Shown piece by piece: positions 47,691 to 57,288 of a stretch of 64,000 bases of DNA. The position numbers and the translations under genes were made by a program. This DNA comes from Paenibacillus sp. ACRRX. Lineage in GTDB: Bacteria; Bacillota; Bacilli; Paenibacillales; Paenibacillaceae. Location: assembly GCF_022346885.1 (NCBI RefSeq), contig NZ_JAKRNK010000003.1:372001-436000 (forward strand), in the 5' to 3' direction. The number at the start of each line of letters is the position of its first letter. Position 1 is the stretch's first letter. Under the pieces are notes generated by a model. It had not been told where the DNA came from and made no database searches. It worked only from the letters and a program-made list of their open reading frames with translations.

Positions 47691-47733
47691 ACTGTATATC
47701 TGTCTGTATATCTGTCTGTATATCTGTCTGTAC
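47691..47733. repeat. 12-bp tandem repeat (CTGTATATCTGT)
   Basis: The unit CTGTATATCTGT is repeated just over three times head to tail between the MerR promoter and the DUF817 stop. It has no ORF. Confidence 0.8.
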
Positions 47734-47779
47734 ACAGCCTCACGCAGCCATTACAAGAAATCCCTTCGACTTATCTTAT

Positions 47780-48571
47780 CTAGGTCTTTCCTATCCGACT
47801 CGCCTTCACATGCTTAAGCTGCGCTACAATAATTACGCTAATAATGGCAAGCAGAAACCACGAGCTAATCTTGCTGACACCAACGATACGCCAGGTCTCA
47901 TGCTGATCCGGATACTTCCATGCGCCCAAGAACGTTGCGATATTTTCTGCCAGCCAAATAAAAAAACCAACAAGCAAAAAGGCAAGTGTTAGCGGCATCC
48001 GATACGTTTTGGTTCTCACCGTATACCAAATTTGTGTCCTCCAAAACACAATAAACACAAGACCCGTCAGCCACCATCGGAAGTCAGGTATAAAGTGATG
48101 CGTAAAAAAGTTCAGATAAATAGCGCCACCCAGCAGCACCGTGGCCAACATCCCTGGCCAGCCCGTCATATCCATTCGCAGTCTCCGCCATACCTGGCAC
48201 ATAAAGCTGGCCACGCTTGCATACATAAAACCGCTATAGAGCGGCACACCGAACCACTTGGTATATGCTGCTTCGGGATATGCCCATGAACCCATATACA
48301 CCTTGTACAGCTCAAGAGCTAAGCCAATTACGTGAAATACACATATCACTTTGATTTCATCAAGTGTCTCCAATCCACTTTTGTACATCAGGAACTGAAC
48401 CAGCAGCAGTATCAACAAAATTAGGTCATAACGAGGGATAAAGGGAACATCTATAAACTTCGATGCCGCCAACGTTACAAAAATAATAACGGGAAATATA
48501 CAGCTCATCGCCTGCTGGTAACCGAAATGCAGCAGCTGTATAAATGGATTAAGTTTATTCTCAGCTGTCAT
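47780..48571 (-). CDS. DUF817 family membrane protein
   Basis: A 263-residue integral membrane protein with about eight helices. The segments ALELYKVYMGSWAYPEAAYT, FGVPLYSGFMYASVASFMCQ and FLVGFFIWLAENIATFLGAW are characteristic of DUF817, a conserved family with no known function. An interior cytoplasmic loop carries KTYRMPL. No clear partner gene. Its Shine-Dalgarno is AGGAGTGAGG-like. Confidence 0.78.
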   Translation of the reverse strand: MTAENKLNPFIQLLHFGYQQAMSCIFPVIIFVTLAASKFIDVPFIPRYDLILLILLLVQFLMYKSGLETLDEIKVICVFHVIGLALELYKVYMGSWAYPEAAYTKWFGVPLYSGFMYASVASFMCQVWRRLRMDMTGWPGMLATVLLGGAIYLNFFTHHFIPDFRWWLTGLVFIVFWRTQIWYTVRTKTYRMPLTLAFLLVGFFIWLAENIATFLGAWKYPDQHETWRIVGVSKISSWFLLAIISVIIVAQLKHVKASRIGKT

Positions 48572-48762
48572 CTAAATTCCTCACTCCTTCCACTGCCTAT
48601 GATTATAATGAAATCGTGAGCGATATACCAACATACCTCTGTCCTTCTGGTATGATCTAATCAATCCAATATCAGAGCTATTATGGAAGCTTCTCCATCA
48701 GGCTCATAAGATCATGTTGTCAGCACAGTTACTACAAAGCTCGATACGGTCATGCTTCCGCC

Positions 48763-48810
48763 AAAAAGAAGAACAGCCCAACCTAGTTAACGGATGGGCT
48801 GTTCTTCTTA
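48763..48810 (-). terminator. Terminator of the exopolysaccharide operon
   Basis: AAGAAGAACAGCCC (48766-48779) pairs perfectly with GGGCTGTTCTTCTT (48796-48809); on the minus strand TTTTTGG follows. It lies 24 bases past the last gene. Confidence 0.92.
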
Positions 48811-48832
48811 TGTTATATTCGTTGTAATGAGA

Positions 48833-49687
48833 CTATACATCATACTCCAGCTGTTTTCGAGCCTGCACGATAAAGTCGAGCGGCGTCGGTACTTTATCGG
48901 GCTGATACTCAATCGCACCGATGTTGAGGTTCAGCTCAATTTTGTACTTTCCGGCAAACTCCACCGTGTTAAACGCAGCAACTTTCTCCTTCAAGCGATC
49001 AATAACTACGTTCGCTCCGTCGCGATCCGTAAACAACAGCAGCCCCCAGGTCGGATTGTCTGCATTCAGCATATATAGGGAATCGTTCATACGAATACTG
49101 GTCTCGCTTAATTTGGATAGATCATAGATCATCTCCGACATCTGCTCTTCACTAACCATCCGCTTTAACTCATCCCAATACTTCACTTTCACCACTAGCA
49201 GCGTCAGTGGAATCTTATACCGGGTTGACAGCGCCATAAATATGGTAGCGTCCTTTTGGAATGAACGTGCATTTTTTAAATCGGTCGTCTCATCCATCGT
49301 TGCAAGTGATGTGTTTTTCTTTTTTAACAGCTCATTCTCACCCTGCAGCCGCCGATTTCCAAGAGTCATCATCCAAGTGGTCACTGTAAATATCGGTGTC
49401 ATCACTAACCAGAAATAATTGTGAACACCGATAACTCCGCCTTCGATCACTGTCTGGTACAATGTGAACGTTCCATATCCAAAAATAAACACGATGTTCA
49501 TAATTAATCCCGTTGTCACCGTCGTAAAATAGGTCACAATGGCAATTAGAAATGCAACGTTCAGAAAAATGATATTAACGAGGTAACGGTTAGGGTCGCC
49601 AACCATAAATACGACGCAAATAAAGGTGATGACAAACCAGAGCAAGAAAGCGCCATCCGATACTAGGCTACTTTGATTCCGTTTCAT
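48833..49687 (-). CDS. ydaK: Degenerate GGDEF membrane protein, likely c-di-GMP receptor (YdaK-like)
   Basis: A 284-residue protein with four to five N-terminal helices (residues ~12-110), a short coiled coil and a GGDEF-fold domain (~130-284). The catalytic GGDEF signature is lost: the expected place reads NADNPTWGLLLF, so it should not make c-di-GMP. The inhibitory-site motif RxxD survives as RMND (199-202), as in B. subtilis YdaK, which binds c-di-GMP and is required for its exopolysaccharide. It overlaps the BcsB-like gene by 20 bases and is the last gene of the operon. In B. subtilis ydaK is second; order differs here. Confidence 0.8.
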   Translation of the reverse strand: MKRNQSSLVSDGAFLLWFVITFICVVFMVGDPNRYLVNIIFLNVAFLIAIVTYFTTVTTGLIMNIVFIFGYGTFTLYQTVIEGGVIGVHNYFWLVMTPIFTVTTWMMTLGNRRLQGENELLKKKNTSLATMDETTDLKNARSFQKDATIFMALSTRYKIPLTLLVVKVKYWDELKRMVSEEQMSEMIYDLSKLSETSIRMNDSLYMLNADNPTWGLLLFTDRDGANVVIDRLKEKVAAFNTVEFAGKYKIELNLNIGAIEYQPDKVPTPLDFIVQARKQLEYDV

Positions 49688-51776
49688 CGCCCGCCCCCCG
49701 TTTCTTTCTGTATTTGCGAATCATCAGAATTAACGCCACCAGGACAAGAAGCATCACCAGCACCGCGGCAACCATGAAGCCAAGTACGTCTCCACGTTCC
49801 AATACGTCATCTAGAACAGACTTCGACTCTTGCTCGGTCTGTTTCTTGAAGCGATAGGCGTGAATATTACCGTCCTTATCTGTAGCTACACCGTCTCCAT
49901 ATACTTTCCACTTTGTACTCTCACTCGCCAAAAGCTTGGATGCAAGATAATAGTACTCAGAGCCAGCCCCTGTAACGGCCAGCAATCCGTGACCCGGCTC
50001 ATAAGGCGAGTCTAATAACTGCAGTGTCCCCATACGTTTTCCATAATCCGTGTCGATACTCATTTTCTCATTAGAAATGAAGCCATCACCTTTGGAATCA
50101 TACTGGAAGTACAGCTTTAACTTCGGATCCTGAAAAATCTTATTGTTATGGTAGGAGCCAATCGCAATAATGTTACGCTCCTGAAGCACCTTTGCTGCTG
50201 CGCTGTCTTCATAGAACTTAACGTCTCCCGTGTTACCCTCAGCATATTGTCCCAGCAGATTAAACAGATTGGACAACGCCAAGTACGTGTAGCTATCTTT
50301 AACCTGCGGCATGACTACCGCAACTTGGTTATATCCACCATCCCGAAGAAATGGATTCGGATAATTGTTAAACAGCAGATCGGTTTTATCCTTCGTATTT
50401 AATTGCAGCAAGGAATCCTTCGTAATATATGCCCATGGCATCTGATCTTGCGGCTGCACACATGTCACGTTCTCCAGTTCCAGATCAAAGGCAACCGTAA
50501 CAGAGAAATTACCGGTTACATCAAGGTTCTTTGGAATTGGCAGTGAGAATGTATCCCCATTGGCCATCTCTGAAGTCAGCTTCTTGCTGCCGATCGGTGT
50601 ATTGTTAATCAGCACCGTCACCAAGGAACGATGGAAGTCCAGGTTCTTGGCATACCGCAGATCTAGACTAACCTTGCTTGCATCTGCTATTGAACGGTTT
50701 GCAGGTAAAGAAACAAAGTATGTCTTCTCTTGATGCATCCAGCCTGTCAGTCGATCACCAGCCTCGGTTAATGTTACGTTGCGGTTCACAGTAACATCGG
50801 GTGTGTCTACATTTGTATTAGCGTCTACTCGCTTACTAGTTCCGGCTAATTGGCCAACCATCTCTTGATTGGCCAGCAATCTGCCGGCTTTTACTAATAA
50901 GTCGGGATTTTTTGACGTAACAACAAGCGTAGGCTGACGATCCATAGAGATCACACGAATAAGTGCCGTGCCGCTTAAGTCCTCATTACCTATAGCGCTC
51001 TGCAGAGCTGTTGGCAAATTATCATATAAACCAATCGCCACAATAGTTTGCTTTTCCCTCAATGCAGCCGTATCCCAAGTATGTATGGGGATGGCTTTCC
51101 CTTTTAAGCTGTTGGCTTTGGCAAAGCCAGACAACGCATGAACGGCTGCTTCCAATTCAGCCGGCTGGCTCTTGGAAGGCACTGCAATCGCACCAAGGTT
51201 GGCATTGACCATGTCCCTGCCTACAAAATGGCGGTTGAAGTCATTAATACTTCCCGTCAATGCTTCATTTCTATAGTTTACCTCCACACTGGACGTCTGC
51301 CGCAGCTGCAACCAATTATCACGTTTCTCAACGGGTACACAAATCTGGTTCTCTAGGTTAGTAACAATATAACCTTCCACTGTTAACGTATTGCTGCCCT
51401 TAACAATCAGTTCTCTCGGCACCGTAACTGTCAGACGCTGTTTCACCGCTTCACTTACAGCAGGGCGAAACGAATGGAACTTCGTACCATTCATAACCAG
51501 TGTGACACTCGATTGTTCACCACGTGTCAGAGGCGAGGCTTTATAATCTAGATTGATCTTCACTTCGCGAACGTTCCAATAGGATTCCGTTTGGAAATAA
51601 AACTGTCGGGATGCCATTACGCCTGACAATGCTGTATCCGTGCTGCTTAGCACCGTCTCATACATCTGCTGACCGGCTGCTTGAATGCCATTAGCTACAG
51701 CCGCAGAAGCTTGTCCTAACTGTACAAATAATAAGGACAAACAGGTCATGCCTATCACAATCCACCGTTTATTCAC
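49668..51776 (-). CDS. ydaN: BcsB-like exopolysaccharide synthase accessory protein (YdaN-like)
   Basis: A 702-residue exported protein: signal peptide ending around SAAVA (residue ~27), a long external part with two carbohydrate-binding/flavodoxin-like repeats typical of cellulose synthase regulatory subunit BcsB (YNYPNPFLRDGGYNQVAVVM-type segments read as NNYPNPFLRDGGYNQVAV; QLRQTSSVEVNYRN), and one C-terminal helix (~668-690, VLMLLVLVALILMI) with a basic tail. BcsB guides the growing glucan from the synthase. It follows the glycosyltransferase by 16 bases and corresponds to YdaN in B. subtilis. Confidence 0.8.
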   Translation of the reverse strand: MNKRWIVIGMTCLSLLFVQLGQASAAVANGIQAAGQQMYETVLSSTDTALSGVMASRQFYFQTESYWNVREVKINLDYKASPLTRGEQSSVTLVMNGTKFHSFRPAVSEAVKQRLTVTVPRELIVKGSNTLTVEGYIVTNLENQICVPVEKRDNWLQLRQTSSVEVNYRNEALTGSINDFNRHFVGRDMVNANLGAIAVPSKSQPAELEAAVHALSGFAKANSLKGKAIPIHTWDTAALREKQTIVAIGLYDNLPTALQSAIGNEDLSGTALIRVISMDRQPTLVVTSKNPDLLVKAGRLLANQEMVGQLAGTSKRVDANTNVDTPDVTVNRNVTLTEAGDRLTGWMHQEKTYFVSLPANRSIADASKVSLDLRYAKNLDFHRSLVTVLINNTPIGSKKLTSEMANGDTFSLPIPKNLDVTGNFSVTVAFDLELENVTCVQPQDQMPWAYITKDSLLQLNTKDKTDLLFNNYPNPFLRDGGYNQVAVVMPQVKDSYTYLALSNLFNLLGQYAEGNTGDVKFYEDSAAAKVLQERNIIAIGSYHNNKIFQDPKLKLYFQYDSKGDGFISNEKMSIDTDYGKRMGTLQLLDSPYEPGHGLLAVTGAGSEYYYLASKLLASESTKWKVYGDGVATDKDGNIHAYRFKKQTEQESKSVLDDVLERGDVLGFMVAAVLVMLLVLVALILMIRKYRKKRGAGDETESK

Positions 51777-51792
51777 GAGCTTCTCTCCTGTC

Positions 51793-53043
51793 TTAATATC
51801 GTTCCGTTTTGTACCATTTGACTTCCCGCTTAAACAATTGATCCTTTACATAGTTGTATAAACCGTAAGCCGCAACAACCATCCATAATTGACAATAAGA
51901 CACATACATGAGCAAAATAATCCACAGATTGGAGAGTCTCATCTCTCCTTTTTCCGTAATAATAGTAATAAAAGTTCCTACAATAAATAACGTGATCGCC
52001 AGTACCCATAAGAAAGAACTGAATCCTGCAATGGTCGTGTGCACATAACCCAATGCATGTAGAATAAGCAGAATGTCAGACATAACCAAAGAAGTCAGCA
52101 GTAAGAAGTAAATGGATAAAAAGTATAGGATATCAAAACGGATGATCTTAGCCGAACGCTCAAACAGCAGTGGGATGTTTTTAACGATGACATAAATGTT
52201 GCCCTTAGCCCAGCGTGTTCGCTGCTTGAACCATACCTTAATCGTCTGCGGTTCCTGCTCCCATGTCACGGCTTTAGGTTGGAACTTGATTCGATAACCC
52301 ATCATGTAGATTCGGAAGCTGATCTCGGTATCTTCCGCGATGGCTTTAACGTCCCAGCCTCCAATCTCCTCAATAATATGTCTTCGCATAATAAAGTTGG
52401 TGCCGGGTATCGTACACAGCTTAAATAGCTTCCATCGACCCGCTTGCGCCATCCATTGAAACGACAAGGTCTCGATATTGATAAAACGTGTCAGCAAATT
52501 TGTGTTGCGATTGCGTGTCCTGAACTTGCCGATGACAGCTCCTAACGATTCATCGTGCATAATTTCGCCTACCAGATATCGCAAAGCGGTCTTCTCAGGC
52601 GTATTATCCGCATCGTAGATGGCAATCAGCTCACCTTTGCTCTGCGCGAATCCTATATTCAGGGCATTAGATTTCCCTTTGCCGCCTGTAACTGCATCCG
52701 TATTAATAATAATCAAGTTGCGCCCAGGATAACGTTCTTTCAAATCGCCGAGCAGCACACTGCTATTGTCGGAAGAGTTGTCGTTAATGACAATAATCTC
52801 ATAACGTTCATGAGGATAATCAAGCGCCAACAATGATTCAACCGTCTGCGTGATCACAACGCCTTCATTATGGGCAGGTACCATAATGGAGACAAATGGC
52901 GCCTCCCCTTTAATCTCTGGAACAGCCTCTCCTTCAATATCGATATAGTACAGGTAACCCGCAATAATCAAGACCACATTCACGAGCAAGAGGGACCAGA
53001 TGCAGATAACCGCAATCAACATAAGAACATCTGCTATCGTCAT
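51793..53043 (-). CDS. ydaM: Family 2 processive glycosyltransferase (YdaM/BcsA-like)
   Basis: A 416-residue membrane glycosyltransferase: one N-terminal helix, a cytoplasmic GT2 domain, then three to four helices. GT2 catalytic elements are VPAHNEG, VINDNSSD, IYDADN (Asp 144/146, metal), IAEDTE (catalytic Asp 238) and the processivity motif QRTRWAKG (274-281). It should polymerise a sugar from a UDP-sugar and pass it through the membrane with the BcsB-like protein. No PilZ domain is present, so c-di-GMP control must act through the GGDEF protein. ATG 53043 has AAGGAGG 6 bases upstream. Confidence 0.87.
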   Translation of the reverse strand: MTIADVLMLIAVICIWSLLLVNVVLIIAGYLYYIDIEGEAVPEIKGEAPFVSIMVPAHNEGVVITQTVESLLALDYPHERYEIIVINDNSSDNSSVLLGDLKERYPGRNLIIINTDAVTGGKGKSNALNIGFAQSKGELIAIYDADNTPEKTALRYLVGEIMHDESLGAVIGKFRTRNRNTNLLTRFINIETLSFQWMAQAGRWKLFKLCTIPGTNFIMRRHIIEEIGGWDVKAIAEDTEISFRIYMMGYRIKFQPKAVTWEQEPQTIKVWFKQRTRWAKGNIYVIVKNIPLLFERSAKIIRFDILYFLSIYFLLLTSLVMSDILLILHALGYVHTTIAGFSSFLWVLAITLFIVGTFITIITEKGEMRLSNLWIILLMYVSYCQLWMVVAAYGLYNYVKDQLFKREVKWYKTERY

Positions 53044-53053
53044 GTCTGCCTCC

Positions 53054-54610
53054 TTATTTGTAATATTTTCGTTTATACAACCGATATCCAACGATGAAGA
53101 AGCCGCCGAACACCATCAGTGTAACGATGATAATGATAATAAATACTTTGTTTTGTACATTAAACAGCTTCTCAAAGCTCTTCTGCTGCTCTTCCTTATA
53201 CGTATAGTCCGAGCTGATATCCTTGATCGCACTCCCAAGGTCTACGCTTTGACCATTAATAGCGATTGTTCCTTTGTACGATATAATTTCGTTCCGCGGC
53301 GTTCTTACCGCATGTGATTCATACTTGTAATCCGCGAATGTAATCCAGCTATCAAGTAAACTTTGAATGGCATTATCCAACTGCTCCCGGTCCTTAAAAA
53401 AGTCATACGTAATAACCGAATCCATCGGTAGGGATGGAATTGCTCTGCTAGAGCGCTCAAACTGATCCATGAAACTTAATGGCATACTGAACAACGAAGA
53501 TTGAAATGCTTTAGAGGTATCCGCTCTGGACCTGTAACTGGCCTGTTCATTCGGATACAGCACAGCTGAATCGGAGAAGGACATCCCTTGCTCCGCATAC
53601 AAATGGTCATATGACCAATACATTTCCGCTCCTACGCCTAATGGCGCAATGCCGTAATCAGCCAGTACATCAATAAAGCTCTCCATTTTAGCCTGTAGTG
53701 TATCGTCTTGTACACTGATGGTCGAGGCTACGACCGGGGCGTTGACGATGATGCTGCCATTTCGTGACTGTATATATTTTAGCGTCTCCAAATAACGCTT
53801 CATGGCGGGGTAATCCGTATTGCTGAACACGGGTCTGACGCTGACCATAAAGGGGAGTCCCGCCTCATGGAGCTGATCTGCAAGACGTTCCAGCAGCTGT
53901 AAATCAGAAAATGGGTAAACTTCTTTAAATAGCAGGTAAGTGCGCCCTTTACGGTTCACTTCGAGCCAATCCTTCAACACATAAGCGGCCGCAATTTCAC
54001 TAAGATTTCCTTGCTTCAAATAAGGAATATATGCATATCGTTCATGGGATACTGCAAATGGATATGTTTTTCCTGCAAGAGCAAGCTCACCGTATGTACG
54101 GCCAGCGCTTTGCTCTGCGTAGGGGAGTGGCTCTGCTTGAATAAATGTTTGCTGAAGCTTCCCGACGGAGAGCCGGATTGTGCCGCCTCTTGCCATCTGC
54201 GTGCGCAGACCCAGCTTAGCTTCCACTTGGGCGGGGATCATGGCCCCGATGTGCAAATAGTCACCTTTATACGCTGCCAAATCTGCTATGTAGTCGGCAT
54301 TCGTTAAGGGCAGATCATATGCATTATGTACTCCAATCACTTTCTCGTATGTCTGAAGTGTCCCTACTTGATAGCTGTCGATATCCGCGATGGTGACTTG
54401 GACACCGTAAGCGGCAAGAAGCTGCTGTAACGCGTCTATACTACCTTGTCTCGGTGTCCCTATGCCATAGCTGTCATACGTGAGCAGGACATGTATCGGC
54501 TTTTCCTTTACGGCGTCTGCGGCGTGAACAGAAGCTGGAGTGCTCCCCATCAGAATGCCTAGTGTCATAACTAAGATCATTATTAATTTCATGTACTTGC
54601 AGCCCTCCAT
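53054..54610 (-). CDS. ydaL: DUF2334 polysaccharide deacetylase-like membrane protein (YdaL-like)
   Basis: A 518-residue exported protein: signal peptide (MKLIMILVMTLGILMGS...), an external NodB-like domain of the DUF2334 family (PFSDLQLLERLADQLHEAGL, FMVSVRPVF) and a single C-terminal helix with a basic tail. The classic His/Asp triad of deacetylases is not obvious, so activity is uncertain. It ends 10 bases before the glycosyltransferase start. ATG 54610 has GGAGGT at 6 bases; GTG 54613 and a later ATG (MKLIMI) are alternatives. It matches YdaL by position and type. Confidence 0.75.
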   Translation of the reverse strand: MEGCKYMKLIMILVMTLGILMGSTPASVHAADAVKEKPIHVLLTYDSYGIGTPRQGSIDALQQLLAAYGVQVTIADIDSYQVGTLQTYEKVIGVHNAYDLPLTNADYIADLAAYKGDYLHIGAMIPAQVEAKLGLRTQMARGGTIRLSVGKLQQTFIQAEPLPYAEQSAGRTYGELALAGKTYPFAVSHERYAYIPYLKQGNLSEIAAAYVLKDWLEVNRKGRTYLLFKEVYPFSDLQLLERLADQLHEAGLPFMVSVRPVFSNTDYPAMKRYLETLKYIQSRNGSIIVNAPVVASTISVQDDTLQAKMESFIDVLADYGIAPLGVGAEMYWSYDHLYAEQGMSFSDSAVLYPNEQASYRSRADTSKAFQSSLFSMPLSFMDQFERSSRAIPSLPMDSVITYDFFKDREQLDNAIQSLLDSWITFADYKYESHAVRTPRNEIISYKGTIAINGQSVDLGSAIKDISSDYTYKEEQQKSFEKLFNVQNKVFIIIIIVTLMVFGGFFIVGYRLYKRKYYK

Positions 54611-54637
54611 CACGTCACCTCCGATACCGATTAAATA

Positions 54638-56128
54638 TTAGGGACTGTCCAGCTCTTGACCACTCCATAAACGACGACGAATCGCATCAGCAACAACAAC
54701 AAATGTTACGATGTCAAAGGCAGCCGTAAACACAAATTCATGCTTGGATAAATCCGCATCCCCCGCACCAATAATAGATACCGCAATACCAGACAAGCCC
54801 ATTAGGACCATGGTTACAATTAGTGGCAATCGGAGCATGCGTCTACTATTTTTGGCCTTCACGGCGGCAATAAACGCAGGCATGTATAACCCAAGTATAA
54901 GGATCATCCAGATGACAACAAATCCAAATGTCTTGGGAGCCATCGCTGCTTTTAAAGTACTGTAACCTGAGAAGAAGTTCGTTTGCTCCCTGAACGCTTT
55001 GCCCACCGATTTCTCATAGTTCCCCATGGCCGGAGGGCGAATTTTAAATGCGCTTTTGGCGGCTAGATCAAGCATATCAATAGCCTTCCCAGGGTGTGTC
55101 ACGTAATATTTTAAAATAGAACCAAACCCATACTTGTTATAGAAATGATCTTCCAGTATCGGCGAATCTACATCTATTGTGGTATACAGCTCATAATAGA
55201 TACTTTCGTTTAATATTGCATACTGCTTATCAATTTCAAACTTGCTCAACGTATCTTCAGGGTCTTCCGAACCCATCAGAATCCCTCGTGTCATCGCGTG
55301 GTATTTGTTAATATTAACAAACTCCTTCGGGATTAATGCATATGTCCCAATACCCGCAAGCAGTAGAACGGCTAGTGAAGAAGCCATACACACACGGAAC
55401 GTCCTTTCTTTACGGATAAAGATCAGACCCACGCCCATTAGGGCAATGATGATGCCCAGCGGTGCATTTTGCTGCTTGCTGGTGGTCAGAAGCAAACCGC
55501 TCACGAGCAATATCGCCATCAGGACATAGTCATTATATCGTTTCCTATACATCAGCAGTCCTGCTGCAAATACATACACCATCATAATAAACACGATGCT
55601 CTCACCAAAGAAAGAGTTAAAATAAGCGGTATAAGCGGTATCCGCAAACAAAAAAATAGCCAGTATCGCAATCGGATATCCGTACTTCACGGGCACTTTC
55701 CACGTCAAGCTTTCTACCAACAGGTAGACTGCCACGATATATAAGACTGTAAACAGGACGGCTTGGACCCGAACATCAAACACTTGCTGATCCACAAACG
55801 TATTTAGCCATATCGAAAACTTAATAAAGAGCGATTGAGATGAAAACAAGCTCGCTTGATTCTCATTGAAATATTGAAAAATGCCAAACTTCTTAATAAA
55901 GTAGCCAAAATACTGGCTGTCGTAATCGGGCGTATTAAAATACAATCCGTTGCTGTACAAAATACGAAAATAATCGCCGTTATCGGCCATCCCGATATAT
56001 GGAGGTACAAACAAAGCAATAATCGTGATTATTAATACTCCGGACGCAGCCAAGAGGGACGGCGACACATAGCGGCTTAACCACACAAGTCCGCGCTCCA
56101 TATGTAATTTGGACCTGATGTTAGCCAT
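54638..56128 (-). CDS. WsfD-like multi-spanning glycan-biosynthesis protein
   Basis: A ~496-residue membrane protein with about 11 helices. The loop after helix 1 holds IGMADNGDYFRILYSNGLYF, a motif I associate with the WsfD hexose-transferase family from Geobacillus S-layer glycosylation; the polytopic form also recalls GT-C enzymes, whose acidic first loop binds the lipid-sugar. B. subtilis ydaJKLMN has no equivalent, so this gene is an addition to the operon, possibly decorating the polymer. The start is uncertain: ATG 56128 or ATG 56140 next to AAGGGG. Confidence 0.6.
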   Translation of the reverse strand: MANIRSKLHMERGLVWLSRYVSPSLLAASGVLIITIIALFVPPYIGMADNGDYFRILYSNGLYFNTPDYDSQYFGYFIKKFGIFQYFNENQASLFSSQSLFIKFSIWLNTFVDQQVFDVRVQAVLFTVLYIVAVYLLVESLTWKVPVKYGYPIAILAIFLFADTAYTAYFNSFFGESIVFIMMVYVFAAGLLMYRKRYNDYVLMAILLVSGLLLTTSKQQNAPLGIIIALMGVGLIFIRKERTFRVCMASSLAVLLLAGIGTYALIPKEFVNINKYHAMTRGILMGSEDPEDTLSKFEIDKQYAILNESIYYELYTTIDVDSPILEDHFYNKYGFGSILKYYVTHPGKAIDMLDLAAKSAFKIRPPAMGNYEKSVGKAFREQTNFFSGYSTLKAAMAPKTFGFVVIWMILILGLYMPAFIAAVKAKNSRRMLRLPLIVTMVLMGLSGIAVSIIGAGDADLSKHEFVFTAAFDIVTFVVVADAIRRRLWSGQELDSP

Positions 56129-56157
56129 GCCGCACGCCATCCCCTTATTACGTTTTA

Positions 56158-57288
56158 TTAATATGCATAGGCCAGCAAGGCCATTAGATTATCAAAAGAA
56201 AATGCTTGTTCAGAAGCTGTATCGCCAAATCCCCCTCGCAAAGGACTACCTCCATCTTCAATCTGAAATTGATTCATCCTCCGAATGCTATCTTCGTATA
56301 AGGACTTGTCCCCAAGCTCAGAACCGAGCATGGCAGCAATCGCATAAATGGCTGTTGATTGAATATCGTTGGTCGGCGTTCCTTCTTTGGTATATTGGCC
56401 GTATAAAGTGCCTGCTTTAACCTGATTCTTAATATATTGAATGCTGGCCTGATTATGTTGTTTCACTTCAGCAAGAGATAAAATCGTAATCAGCGATTCC
56501 ACTGTGTTAATGTTCTCCGAACGGTAAGCATTGGTTTTATATTGGTATCTGGTTTCGTAAAAAGGAAATTTATCTGACAAATAGCCCTTTTTAGCAATGC
56601 CAAGCATATTCCCATACAACTGTTCCTGCTGCTTAGCATCGATTGGAAGCAGTCTCAGCGCAGCAAGGTCAATGTAACATAATGTCACAAAGTCATTTGT
56701 GATATGGTAAGTTTCGTCATAAAAGTCGTACAAGTACCCCTCTTTGACATTATGCTCGTAGAACCTGCTGCCATAAGTTGCTCCCTCTTTCACGTAGTGC
56801 TCGCTCTTAAACGATTGACCTGCTTCATACAGCGCACGGATGATCCGCAGGTCATCAACAGCCGCATTGAGTGTATACTTCTTTTGCAACTCTGGGCTAA
56901 AACGATAACTGAAGCCTGCTGACAAATTAAAGCTTTGCTGCGCTCTTGACCACTCTTGATCAAATGCATCTTGCTGTCCAGTGAGCGCATAGTACCGCAT
57001 CATAAGTCCTGCGGATTCACTTAACACCTCATGTCCGGTCGCCATTTCCGCCGATTGGCCGGTATTGCGGTAATTGGTATGTATACCATTTGGGCCCGAC
57101 AGCTTGTTCACGATAAAGTTGTATAGTTGGTTTTGTTTCTCTTGCATATGTAGAGCATTGCCATAACGCTGTATCGGCAATAAATGGGCTTCCCCTGGGG
57201 GCTGTTCAGCATGTTCTGGCTGCTTGCATGCCACCGTCGTAAACAGAGACAGAAGAATACTTATGCACAGGATCACATTCTTGCTCAT
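56158..57288 (-). CDS. ydaJ: Lipoprotein glycosidase-like (YdaJ-like, GH8-type fold)
   Basis: A 376-residue lipoprotein: signal peptide with lipobox TTVAC (Cys ~21) and an all-helical domain resembling (alpha/alpha)6 glycosidases of family 8. The place of the catalytic Glu may be EVLSESAGLMMRYYALTG (SEGxG-like), and DDLRIIRALYEAG follows as in GH8. B. subtilis YdaJ is the corresponding putative endo-glucanase and first gene of its operon; here too it is first. It probably trims the polymer during export. GGAG lies 8 bases before the ATG. Confidence 0.7.
   Translation of the reverse strand: MSKNVILCISILLSLFTTVACKQPEHAEQPPGEAHLLPIQRYGNALHMQEKQNQLYNFIVNKLSGPNGIHTNYRNTGQSAEMATGHEVLSESAGLMMRYYALTGQQDAFDQEWSRAQQSFNLSAGFSYRFSPELQKKYTLNAAVDDLRIIRALYEAGQSFKSEHYVKEGATYGSRFYEHNVKEGYLYDFYDETYHITNDFVTLCYIDLAALRLLPIDAKQQEQLYGNMLGIAKKGYLSDKFPFYETRYQYKTNAYRSENINTVESLITILSLAEVKQHNQASIQYIKNQVKAGTLYGQYTKEGTPTNDIQSTAIYAIAAMLGSELGDKSLYEDSIRRMNQFQIEDGGSPLRGGFGDTASEQAFSFDNLMALLAYAY

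Noticed and set aside
47691-47733. Possible CRISPR-like repeats
   Set aside because: Units are 12 bp and directly abutting, with no spacers and no cas genes in the window.
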